A stretch of 64,000 bases of DNA. It comes from Inia geoffrensis (lineage: Eukaryota > Chordata > Mammalia > Artiodactyla > Iniidae). Positions within the stretch are counted from its first letter, which is position 1; every line of letters begins with the position of its first letter. Location of the stretch: NCBI GenBank assembly GCA_036417435.1, contig CM070909.1:10882597-10946596 (forward strand), written 5' to 3'. Both the position numbers and the translations under genes were made by a program. This document shows positions 50,457 to 61,722 of the stretch, piece after piece. The notes under the pieces were generated by a model that saw only the letters and a program-made list of their open reading frames with translations, did no database searches and was not told the origin of the DNA.

Positions 50457-50666
50457 GGGGCTTCCCTGGTGGTGCAGTGGTTGAGAGTCTGCCTGCCGAT
50501 GCAGGGGACATGGGTTGGTGTCCCGGTCCGGGAAGATCCCACATGCCGCGGAGCGGCTGGGCCCATGAGCCATGGCCGCTGAGCCTGTGCGTCCAGAGCC
50601 TGTGCTCCGCAACGGGAGAGGCCACAACGTGAGAGGCCCGCATACGTCAAAAAAATAAAAAATAAA
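50457..50666 (+). repeat. CHR-family SINE, sense
   Basis: It runs from 'gggcttccctggtggtgcag' to an (AAAAT)-rich tail. The perfect duplication aaaataaaaagtga lies at 50443-50456 and 50667-50680. Confidence 0.94.
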
Positions 50667-50689
50667 AAAATAAAAAGTGAAAGAAAGAG

Positions 50690-52855
50690 AGTATATTTTT
50701 TCCCTTGGTATTAGCACTAACTATCCTCATTTTCCTGTCCTTCTTATGTCTCAGCTACACTGCTAGTTCTTTCACTAAAGCAAATTCTGTTATATTCTTT
50801 AACAAGAGGTTCTTTCCACATCAGAAACAGTAAATTCAGAGATGGTGGATGTGCTAAATGTTTTCAAATCAAAGCTCACAGAACTCATTGTGCCTCTATT
50901 ATAACATTCTTTCTTGCTGAATTTGGACTTGAAGATTTCTGAACACAACACCCCTAAATATGTACTCTAATTGATGACAATAGGTACACAAGAAGATCAT
51001 TCTCATCTTTTCACTGTGCTTCCAAGTGAACTTGTACACGTAGATCAGTGGGAGACTCATTCAGAAAGACCAATCTTGAGAAAATAGCAAAACAAAACCA
51101 AAAACAAACATGAAACATTATTGATAGGGGTCACTACTTTCCAAAGTTCATCCTAGAAGTTCAGCGTCTCAAAATTTCCATTATATAATCATTGCTGACC
51201 ATTTTGTTTTGAGTAAAGTTGACCCCACCTCAGTATCCAAGTAGGGTCCCCACGGATTTAAGTCAACCAGTGTGTCATCCATGGGCCACAGTAGTAATTT
51301 GCATCTAGCTTAGTTACTGTCAATAAGATGGAGAGGAATCCTTGGATAACTCTCACAAGGACTTGAGCAAAATAAACTAACCACACTTCCATATTTCCAA
51401 ATCTATTTATCCCACTCAACCATGCTCAAATTTTAATCTTATTATGATATGAGTTCTTTCTTCATTTCGTTCTGACGTTGTCTCTCCCTTCTCTGGGACA
51501 CAGCTCTGGTCCAGAGTTACTGGGAACAGATTCAGATGTTGTCTCCTTTCTAATGAAGCAAAATTTTTGATAAAGAGCTGGGGTCTCTATCCCCAGATTG
51601 TCAGAATTCCCATGTATTTCAGTTACAGAGTAGAGATGAATCAATATTTTCTCAAGCCAGGTATCACACTGTTTTCTTTGGAAGACACTGAGAGATACTT
51701 CACAATTAAGCTGAACACTTAATTTGATTGGTAGACATTGAATGGAATCTGAACAAATTATTTGGTTACTACTTGTACTCTAAAATACTCATAATAAAAC
51801 TGAAATAGGTGCTTTAGCTAATTACGCAACTAACATAAAATTTAGGTTTTCAGAAAAAAAGTGTATAAAACTCTTAGGAAATTTTACAATGAATAAAAAT
51901 ACATCATTATTAAACATTAAAATATAAACCCCTGTGTTTTTGTGAAAATGAAATGGTCATAATCATGACTAAAATATATGTATTCAATGTTCTTACCTGG
52001 TGATGTGACACTTAAATAGGCTTCTTACATTCATGTTTTGCACTTTAGGAGATTAGAGATAAAATAGGCCACCATAATTCTAATACTTAGCTTCAATATA
52101 GAGTAAAATTTCAGTCTCGTCCATTGTTTATTCAACAACGACTTAAACGTCTTGAATCATAATTTTAACTCATTTCTATTGTTTGTTTTAAAATGATGTA
52201 GCTTTTTTTTCATCTCTGAAATAACACGTACAACCATCTTAGGAGTATGAAAATAAAAATTAGTCCATACTTTTAAGAAGAAAGCTCTTTCTCTGAGTAC
52301 ATTCAAAACCTGGGCTGACCGACTACACATAACAGTAGGACCTTTGCTGTTGCCTTATCCACAAAGTTTCATTGAATTCAGACGTCTTGAGATGGAATTG
52401 CTAGTAATTTAGGAAGGAAGTGTTGCTTTAAACATTTATGTCTTGACCTCTCCTATGATGAGTGCACTTTCATGGTGATTTATACTCCATAATGGAATGG
52501 GCAAAAAAAAAAAAAAAAAAAGGAACAAGGAGTCATGTGATTATTCCCTTATTATAAGAGGAAATAATTTTGGAGCATGAGGTTGAATGGCTGAGTGTGA
52601 CGTCATGCATTTACTTTATTCAAAACGCAAGGTGCCCAGAGTTGCATAGGCAAAAGTAAATTTATGAATTTTTGTGTCATGGGGCTGCAGGGATTGGGAT
52701 TCATTTTATATGTTTGACTGTTTCCAGCCAGGGCTTTCTGAACTCCCTACCATCTTTTTCCTGGCCCAGACCCTCAACTAGCACCTGCTTGTGGGACAAT
52801 GACTCTGCTTTTTCCTACAATTTGTTAAGTGTCTGGTAGTTCTGGTGCTATGTTG
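50690..52855. other. Intergenic, nothing recognised
   Basis: No gene was identified. An A run lies at 52504-52521. A splice-donor-like sequence after a short reverse frame near 51990-52045 is listed under rejected items. Confidence 0.4.
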
Positions 52856-52861
52856 CTTGGT

Positions 52862-53079
52862 TGTTTTTTTTGTTTTGTTTTGTTTTTGTGGTACGCGGGC
52901 CTCTCACTGCTGTGGCCTCTCTGGTTGTAGAGCACAGGCTCCGGACGCGCAGGCTCAGCGGCCATGGCTCACGGGCCCAGCCGCTCCGCGGCATGTGGGA
53001 TCTTCCCAGACCGGGGCACGAACCCACGGCCCCTGCATCGGCAGGCGGACTCTCAACCACTGCACCACCAGGGAAGCCC
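52862..53079 (-). repeat. CHR-family SINE, antisense
   Basis: (TTTTG)n tail, then 'ggtacgcgggcctctcactg' to 'accaccagggaagccc'. No target duplication is evident, so one flank may have changed after insertion. Confidence 0.93.
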
Positions 53080-54636
53080 TTACCTTAAGATTTGACCAAG
53101 GTAATTCACATTTCACTGAATTGCACTAAAGGTAAAGTCTCAGGGTGTGAAATTTGAGACTAGAAGAGAAACAGGATAATAATTCATATCTACCTAGATT
53201 ACCCTAGTAGGCTCAAAGGATGTTGTTGTGTCCATACATATTTTAGACTTATGCTCATTTGTATACTGGAGTGTGCATACACACACATACACATAAACAC
53301 ACACAAACACACACCATCTCTCTTTTGGCACCCTCTAGAGCGTAAGGAAAGGGAAATTAAAAAAAAAAATCAAAACTATTGTATTTGTAAGAAACACCTT
53401 ATTTAACTGTTTTCCTAGAAAAAATTCAAATCTCATCTGGCTAAACATGAAACCTCTTATAACAAATCACGCTCATTTCCCTACCTCTAGAAGACAGTGA
53501 AATGTATCCATGTATATTTTATCTCATAATAAATATTATGTAAATACATTTGAAACCACTTATATTGTTGTTGATAAAATTTTTGTCTCTACTTGAAATA
53601 TAAAGTTTAAGAAAAATTATTTTTTAAATTTCCCAATTTTATTGTATTTCTTGTGCAAATTCATTGTATTATTTCAAGCACTAATAACATATCTGAGGGG
53701 TATATGATTTTATTTCATCATTTCACCATACAGTGTGTCAATGTAAGGAAATCCCTTCATTTATCTCTTAAGATAGACAATGTGACTATCACACCGAAGT
53801 CACTTTTACTCTTGAATAAAGTAAGAATTAGGAGAAATAAACTTAAGTTATACAATGATAGATGCAGATTAGAAAATGCCATCTTTCAAAACATTTGAAG
53901 TCTAAAGTTATGAATTGTTTCTTGAAGATGTACATTGTTTTGCTTAATTGTGTATTTTTCTGCATAAGCAAAACATGCATATGCTTTCAAATTCCATAGT
54001 ACAGAAGAGCTTATCATGAAAATCAACGATTCTTTGTTTCTATTTTTCCTCAGTCTGGTCCTGCCCCCAGGGGCAAACTGATTCTTATTCTGGTTTTTCT
54101 ACTTTTATTAGCTTTCCATGTGAAAGTATAAAGAGGTGTTTTTTACATTTCCAGCCAAGAATGAATCTTGGGCTTCTTTTGTCTAACCAAATCAAGGTTC
54201 AGAAATACTATTTTCTAACTGACCATTAGGGTTCCACTCTGATTATGATCATTGTTGTTGTTGAGAGCTTATGAGGATTACTGAATGTTGCAAGAAACAG
54301 GGGTGTTAAATAGGATGGATGCTATCTCTTTGAAAAGGAAATCATCTCCAGATAATAGTAAGATGAACAGCTAGAATACCACTTAAGAGCAGGAAATGCA
54401 CGGCACCCTCCCACATAGAGGGTGAATCATCTTTATATATTTACCCATTTCCTATAATGATTCAAGACATTGATGAAGGGAAGTGCTGACTTGAGTGGCA
54501 GGTGAGTGTCACCCAATGCAACCTCTCTACTCACAGCACACTCTTTCCTATCAGTAGCACTCAGTCTTGCCCCTTGACCTCTTTTTTATCTTCCTGCCCA
54601 CCCCCCAACCATTACACCATTAGCTTCTCCTTTCCC
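53080..54636. other. Intergenic, nothing recognised
   Basis: A CA-rich patch lies at 53278-53313. The remainder is AT-rich unique sequence. Confidence 0.4.
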
Positions 54637-54639
54637 TCA

Positions 54640-54960
54640 GGTCAGGAGAGTTTTTCTCAGTCTTAGGGATAGGGAACACTTTTTTTTCACACACTTCTTT
54701 TTTCCAGCATGCATCCTCAAATAGTCCCTGTGTATTAGAGAGGCAAAAGGAGCTGGAATATTTATATATTGAATCCTGAGGTTTACTGGTGTGAGGGCAG
54801 CAAAGTTTTCAGCAGATCTTGGGGGGAAAGAAGGTTCCAAGAACAGAGATGCAGAAATCTGTGTACAATGAGGGTTCCCAGGGATATGAGAGGAGCAATG
54901 ATAACTTCTGCTACAAGTTAAGGTGAGTGGCAGGGGATGTTTGATTATACACATATATTA
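54640..54960 (-). repeat. Unidentified repeat, copy 1 (possible LTR)
   Basis: It shares clear but diverged similarity with 56230-56490. Examples are 'agcaaagttttcagcagatc' against 'agcaaagctttcagcagttc', and 'gggatatgagaggagcaatg' against 'gggatatgggtggggaaatg'. The family is not recognised. Confidence 0.55.
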
Positions 54961-56229
54961 GGATGCATATTTCTCCTTATCTATGTGGACAAAATTTATC
55001 AATTTGTCAAGAAGATGACACAAAGAATTGGATAGTTAAATCAGACTCACAGCATCATCGGAGATTTTACCGAGTAGCAAGCTTTACTAGTAATTTCTAT
55101 GATACAATCACTGTGACGTACAGACCAAATGGTGAGAAGTACAAGCTTGCCAGTGCAGCCTACCAGGTCCTTCCTTTCCACCTTAGGATGTACTGTGGTC
55201 CAGACTACCAGATTAACATATGAGGGTCCAAATGATGCTTGTGGCTACACCACAAACACAAAAGGAGATGCTATGGTCATTATACATCTCCATTTCATAC
55301 TCAAATGGTTATATAGTTTATGACACATTTTTCTAGGAAGCCATGCTCCATAAACCAATGGACCCCAATTCCATCTCTTATTTTGTTTTGTTTTGACCAT
55401 AAACCATTTTAGGCAATCTAATACATCCTCCTAAAAACAGTCCATGATAAGGATTTTGGCAAGCAAAACCCACTAGTGTTGGCTAGTAGGTTTGTCATTA
55501 ACACATGTTTCCAAGGAGATTTTATCAGATCAGAATCCTTTTTTTTCTTTTCCCAGGGAGTCCCTCCCCTCCCTTAAAAGGAGAATAGTTTGCAACTTGA
55601 TGCTAGCAATTTTCTTTCCACTCAGAGAATGCACACATTTTCCAAGTCGTGAGATCAAAGTATATTTCTCATTTGGGACGATTGGAATATATATTATTAC
55701 TGTGTTCTGGAACACTTTAGTTATACATTGTTAGGCAGGGAAAAGACCTCACTGTTGATAATTAAACTGACATTCATTTATTTTCCCCAGCTCTTTGTTC
55801 AAGTTTGAATGATCTTTTAGTTATTGGAGTCATTACTTGCTTTGAGCAAGGGCAAAACTAAATTACAGGGAAGAAAAATTATAGTTGCCTGCAATAGACA
55901 CTAGGGCAGAGGAGATCCTGCAGAGAGACATGCATTTTCTGGAAGGACACCTAACATTTAACAAACAAACATGTAAGTGAAGCTGAACATTTCAGTGGAA
56001 TTTCCATCTAGGTTCTCTCTGCAACAGACCCCTATAAAGGTTTGAGTGAAAAGTTTATTTGGGATGTGTGGTGGTTAAAGGTAGGGAGTGTTGATACAAG
56101 AAAGGGAAGGCAGAACACACTATAGGTCGTTCTCTTAATCTAGATACTAGAGGAGGAGACTGGAACCTAACGCTGTTGAAAGATTCTGGGAAATGGGAAA
56201 AAACACAATGCTCTAAATTGCTTCACATT
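54961..56229. other. Sequence between the two repeat copies
   Basis: No retroviral gag/pol/env motif was seen. The frame at 54963-55223 (86 codons) has no recognised domain. A LINE or LTR origin cannot be excluded. Confidence 0.35.
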
Positions 56230-56490
56230 CAGGTCAAAGTTGCTGAACTACCCGGAATCCTGAGATTCGTTGCCTGAGGGCCACCCAGGTGAGAATTCCT
56301 TAGGACTTCTGGACTGTCATGTGTGAGAGAAGCAAAGCTTTCAGCAGTTCCAGGAGGAAAAAGTCTGCAGACACAGAGCTGCAGATACTGATGGGCCATA
56401 GTTGACAAATATTCCGAGGGATATGGGTGGGGAAATGAAAACTTCTGCTCCAAGTGGAGATAAATAGTAGGGAAAATGACACAAAAATAA
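56230..56490 (-). repeat. Unidentified repeat, copy 2 (possible LTR)
   Basis: Same orientation as copy 1, 1.6 kb apart and roughly 70% alike in the best segment by eye. It retains additional sequence on its left side ('ggccacccaggtgagaattc'). Confidence 0.55.
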
Positions 56491-56556
56491 TTCAACTGCC
56501 TATGTGCAAAAATGGACCAATCAACCAGGGTCGACAGTTCAGAAAGAATTAAAGGG

Positions 56557-56559
<3 letters not shown>

Positions 56560-56632
<73 letters not shown>
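56560..56632 (+). repeat. (TA)n(CA)n compound microsatellite
   Basis: About 15 TA units followed by about 21 CA units, then (CTAT)n at 56656-56676. Confidence 0.95.
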
Positions 56633-56635
<3 letters not shown>

Positions 56636-56679
56636 ACATACAATATATCTCTACCTACCTATCTATCTATCTATATCTT

Positions 56680-57900
56680 GTGTGTGTGGGCATGTGTGTA
56701 TTCAGTTATCTTATTTGTGACTTGAGCATAGAGTTGTTGGACTGAACACATCTTTGATGGATTTTGACTTCTGAGTTAGTGAACTAAGGTAAAGAGAGAG
56801 ACAGAGAGCAAAAAATGAGCAAAATCAGGCAGTTTTTGCTAGTTCAGCTTAGTACAACATTAAAACAGAAAAAAAAAAGAAGGCACAGTTTCATTTATAT
56901 CACCATTTTCAACTTGGATTTGCGTAAAATCTGGATGAAGAATTTTCCTGTTCACTTTCTCGAGGAAGGATTTATGTTTTAGCTATTTTGGTGATTCAGT
57001 GAAATCAGCCCAATGCACACAGTGCAAGTTAAAAAGATGGGAAACTTTTAGCTTCATGGAAACCAAGAAATCAAATCACAGTCTTGGTTTTTTGTTTCTC
57101 TTCTTCTTTTTGGTTGAAAAGCCTGTCTTTTACAAAAGGGTTCATCTATGGTAATATTATAATGCTTAAAAATAAACAGTATAAATAACAAAAGCCTTGG
57201 GAGTTATTTTTTGTGTTGGTGCTGAATGGTAGATTATATTTCCTGACTCTTAATTGTAGATCAATGTCTCTGTTCTCGACTCTTAATCTGCCTATCTGCC
57301 CCTCTTTTGAAATTCCCACTGTTAAGATTACGCTTCTGAGGACAAAAATGTGTAACTTGAATTATCTCTATATTATCTGAATAACACTGTAAATGATTAT
57401 AATAATTAACATATTAGTAAAAATAAGGAGAGTCAAGATTAAATGAAACTTTTTAAGGCTGTTGTGAATGAGGCACTATGTGTGGGCTTAGGCCAGCTGA
57501 GTCAGTCATAGTGCGTGTGTGTGTGTGTGTGTGTGTGTGTATGGGACAGTCATGGGAAGTCCCTCTGATTCTACCTTTTTTAAATTCCAACCACTCTGTA
57601 CTAAAGAAAACAAATGAAAATCAACAAAACATATAGACACAGAGAGATAGGCTTAATTTGAAATATATCACATATGTGCTCTAGAGAAAAACTACAAGGG
57701 TTTCAAACATAAGTGACCTTTTTCTAGTACTTAGCTTTACTATACCATACTTTTCTCATTGGTAAAACATGTACATTTATATATCTTTATTATTAAGTCA
57801 CTTTCAGGGATAAATAAGCTAATATACACCAAGTGCTTTAAACTATGTTTGGCATACGGTAAATAATAGACATTTCTCATTATTAAAAAAGGAAGATTAG
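56680..57900. other. Intergenic, with a (GT)n tract at 57511-57540
   Basis: Otherwise unique sequence leading to the L1. No gene was recognised. Confidence 0.4.
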
Positions 57901-58139
57901 AGCTTCCGGGAAGATGGCGGAAGAGTAAGACGCGCAGATCACCTTCCTCCCCACAGATACTCCAGAAATACATCTACACGTGGAACAACTCCTACAGAAC
58001 ACCTACTGAACGCTGGCAGAAGACCTCAGACCTCCCAAAAGGCAAGAAACCCCCCACGTACCTGGGTAGGGCAAAAGAAAAAAGAATAAACAGAGACAAA
58101 AGAATAGGGAAGGTACCTGCACCTCTGGGAGGGAGCTGT

Positions 58140-58980
58140 GAAGGAGGAAAGGTTTCCACACATTAGGAAGCCCCTTCGTGGGCGGAGACCTCAGGTGGCG
58201 GAGGGAGGAAGCTTTGGAGCCACGGAGGAGAGCACAGCAACAGGGGTGAGGAGGACAAAGTGGAGAGATTCCCGCCCAGGGGATCGGGCCGACCGGCACT
58301 CACCAGCCGGAGGGGCTTGTCTGCTCACCTGCCGGAGTGGGCGGGGCTGGGAGCTGAGGCTCGGGCCTCGGTCGGAGCGGCGGGGGAGGACTGGGGTTGG
58401 CGGCGTGAACACAGCCTGCAGGGGCTTAGTGCGCCATGGCTAGCCGGGAGGGAGTCCGGGGAAAAGTCTGGACCTGCCGAAGAGGCAATAGACTTTTTCT
58501 TCCCTCTTTGTTTCCTGGTGCATGAGGAGAGGGGATTCAGAGCGCTGCTTAAAGGAGCTCCAGAGACCGGCGTGAGCCGCGGCTAAAAGCGCGGACCCCA
58601 GAGACTGGCATGAGATGCTAAGGCTGCTGCTGCCGCCACCAAGAAGCCTGTATGAGAGCACAGGTCACTATCCACACCCTCCTTCCAGGGAGCCTGTGCA
58701 GCCCGCCACTGCCAGGGTCCCGGGATCCAGGGACAACTTCCCCGGGAGAACGCACGGCGCGCCTCAGGCTGGTGCAACGTCACGCCGGCCTCTGCCGCCG
58801 CAGACCCGCCCCGCACTCCGTGCCCCTCCCTCCCCCGCGGCCTGAGTGCGCCAGAGCCCCAGAAGCAGCGGCTCCTTTAACCCCGTCCTGTCTGAGCGAA
58901 GAACAGACGCCCTCCGGCGACCTACACGCAGAGGCGGGGCCAAATCCAAAGCTGAGCCCCTGGGAGCTGTGAGAACAAAG
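58140..58980 (+). promoter_or_regulatory. CpG-rich L1 5' UTR (internal promoter region)
   Basis: It is markedly GC- and CpG-rich compared with its AT-rich surroundings, with repeated 'gcgg' and 'ccgg' motifs. Position inside the L1 leader makes it the element's internal promoter by family knowledge. Reverse and forward frames here are not genes. Confidence 0.7.
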
Positions 58981-59969
58981 AAGAGAAACGGAAGTCTGTC
59001 CCAGCAGCTTCAGAAGCAGCGGATTAAAGCTCCACAATCAACTTGATGTACCTGCATCTGTGGAATACATGAATACACAATGAATCATCACAAATTGGGG
59101 AAATGGACTTTGAGAGCAATATTTATGATTTTTCCCCTTTTCCTCTTTTTGTGAGTGTGTATGTGTATGCTCCTGTGTGAGATTTTGTCTGTATAGCTTT
59201 GCTTCCACCATTTGTCCTAGGGTTCTATCCGTCCGTTTTTGTTTTTTAAGTTTGTTTTCTTTTTTTTTCCTTAATAATTATTTTTTTATTTTAATAACTT
59301 TATTATATTTTATCTTACTTTATTTTATTTTACTTTATCTTCTTTCTTTCTTTTCTTCCTTCCCTCCTTACTCCCTTCCTCCCTCCCTCCCTCCCTTCTT
59401 TCTTTCTTTCTTCCTTTATTTCTTTCTACTTCTACTAATTCTTTCTTTCTAATTTTTCTCCCTTTTGTTCTGAGCCGTGTGGAGGACAGGCCCTTGGTGC
59501 AGCAGCCAGGAGTCGGTGCTGTGCCTCTGAGGTGGGAGAGCCAACTTCAGGACACTGGTCCACAAGAGACCTCCCAGCTCGACACAGTATCAAACGGCGA
59601 AAATCTCCCAGAGATCTCCATCTGAACACCAGCACCCAGCTTCACTCAACGACGAGCAAGCTACAGTGCTGGACATCCTATGCCAAACAACTAGCAAGAC
59701 AGGAACACAACCCCACCCATTAACAGAGAGGCTGCCTAAAATCATAATAAGTCCACAGACACCCCAAAACACACCACCAAACTACCTGCCCACCAGAAAG
59801 ACAAGATCCAGCCTCATCCACGAGAACACAGGCACTAGTCCCCTCCACCAGGAAGCCTACACAACACACTGAACCAACCTTAGCCACTGGGGACAGACAC
59901 CAAAAACAACGGGAACTATGAACCTGCAGCCTGCAAAAAGGAGACCCCAAACACAGTAAGATAAGCAAA

Positions 59970-60856
59970 ATGAAAAGACAGAAAAACACACAACAGATGA
60001 AGGAGCAAGATAAAAACCCACCAGACCTAACAAATGAAGAGGTAATAGGCAATCTACCTGAAAAAGAATTCAGAATAATGATAGTAAAGATGATCCAAAA
60101 TCTTAGAAATAGAATAGACAAAATGCAAGAAACAGTTAACAAGGACCTAGAAGAATGAACCAAACAACGATGAACAGCACAATAAATGAAATTAAAAACA
60201 CTCTAGATGGGATCAGTAGCAGAATAACTGAGGCAGAAGAACGGATAAGTGACCTGGAAGATAAAATAGTGGAAATAACTACTGCAGAGCAGAATAAAGA
60301 AAAAAGAATGAAAAGAACTGAGGACAGTCTCAGAGATTTCTGGGTAAACATTAAACGCACCAACATTCGAATTATAGGGGTTCCAGAAGAAGAAGAGAAA
60401 AAGAAAGGGACTGAGAAAATATTTGAAGAGATTATAGTTGAAAACTTCCCTAATATGGGAAAGGAAATAGTTAATCAAGTGCAGGAAGCACAGAGAGTCC
60501 CATACAGAATAAATCCAAGGAGAAATATGCCAAGACACGTATTAATCAAACTGTCAAAAATTAAATACAAAGAAAACATATTAAAAGCAGCAAGGGAAAA
60601 ACAACAAATAGCACACAAGGGAATCCCCATAAGGTTAACAGCTGATCTTTCAGCAGAAACTCTGCAAGCCAGAAGGGACTGGCAGGACATACTGAAAGTG
60701 ATGAAGGAGAAAAACCTGCAACCAAGATTACTCTACCCAGCAAGGATCTTATTCAGATTTGACGGAGAAATTAAAACCTTTACAGACAAGCAAAAGCTGA
60801 GAGAGTTCAGCACCACCAAACCAGCTCTACAACAACTGCTAAAGGAACTTCTCTAG
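59970..60856 (+). pseudogene. L1 ORF1 (RNA-binding protein), frameshifted
   Basis: The first part (59970-60158) begins MKRQKNTQQMKEQDKNPPDL and ends in VNKDLEE at a TGA. The second part continues in another frame from 60155 to 60856. It starts MNQTTMNSTINEIKNTLDGI and contains RTNIRIIGVPEEEEKKKGTE, QARRDWQDILKVMKEKNLQP and a C-terminal LLKELL. The second part holds the end of the coiled coil, the RRM and the C-terminal domain of the L1 nucleic-acid chaperone. The break falls in the coiled coil, where a small deletion shifted the frame. Confidence 0.92.
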
Positions 60857-60914
60857 GCAAGAAACACAAGAGAAGGAAAAGACCTACAATAACGAACCCA
60901 AAACAATTAAGAAA

Positions 60915-61722
60915 ATGGGAATAGGAACATACATATCGATAATTACCTTAAATATAAATGGACTAAATGCTCCCACCAAAAGATACAGATAAGCTGAACG
61001 GATACACAAACAAGACCCATATATTTGCTGTCTACAAGAGACCCACTTCAGACCTAGAGACACATACATACAAAGTAAGGGGATGGAAAAAGGTATTTCA
61101 TGCAAATGGAAACCAAAAGAAAGCTGGAGTAACAATTCTCGTATCAGACAAAATAGACTTTAAAATAAAGACTATTAGAAGAGACAAAGAAGGACACTAT
61201 ATAATGATCAAGGGATCGATCCAAGAAGAAGATATAACAATTGTAAATATTTATGCACCCAACATAGGATCACCTCAATACATAAGGCAAATACTAACAG
61301 CAATAAAAGGGGAAATCGACAGTAACATATTCATAGTAGGGGACTTGAACACCCCAGTTTCACCAATGGACAGAATATCCAAAATGAAAATAAATAAGGA
61401 AACACAAGCTTTAAATGATACGTTAAACAAGATGGACTTAATTGATATTTATAGGACATTCCATCCAAAAACAACAGAATACACATTTTTCTTAAGTGCT
61501 CATGGAACCCTCTCCAGGATAGATCATATCTTGGGTCACAAATCAAGCCTTAGTAAATTTAAGAAAATTGAAATTGTATCAAATATCTTTTCCAACCACA
61601 GTGCTATGATATTAGATATCAATTATAGGAAAAGATCTGTAAAAAATACAAACACATGGAGGCTAAACAATACACTACTTAATAACAAAGTGATCACTGA
61701 GGAAATCAAAGAGGAAATTTAA
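60915..61722 (+). pseudogene. L1 ORF2 endonuclease region, disrupted
   Basis: The ATG at 60915 opens MGIGTYISIITLNINGLNAP and meets TAA at 60990-60992. The same frame continues past that stop with QETHF, the catalytic-Glu segment. Near 61075 it shifts to the frame with KVRGWKKVFHANGNQKKAGV, which carries the VGDLNTP and SRIDHILG motifs. The final catalytic S-D-H motif is S-N-H (near 61590), so Asp is replaced by Asn. A further stop, TAA, lies at 61720-61722. Confidence 0.9.

Noticed and set aside
51990..52045. A - strand ATG with 12 codons running into an AG/GTAAGA donor, resembling a first exon.
   Set aside because: No downstream exon in a matching phase was found and no homology recognised.
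59177..59452. A 91-codon hydrophobic open frame.
   Set aside because: Low-complexity pyrimidine-rich tract in the L1 5' region. The composition alone yields Leu/Phe/Ser codons.
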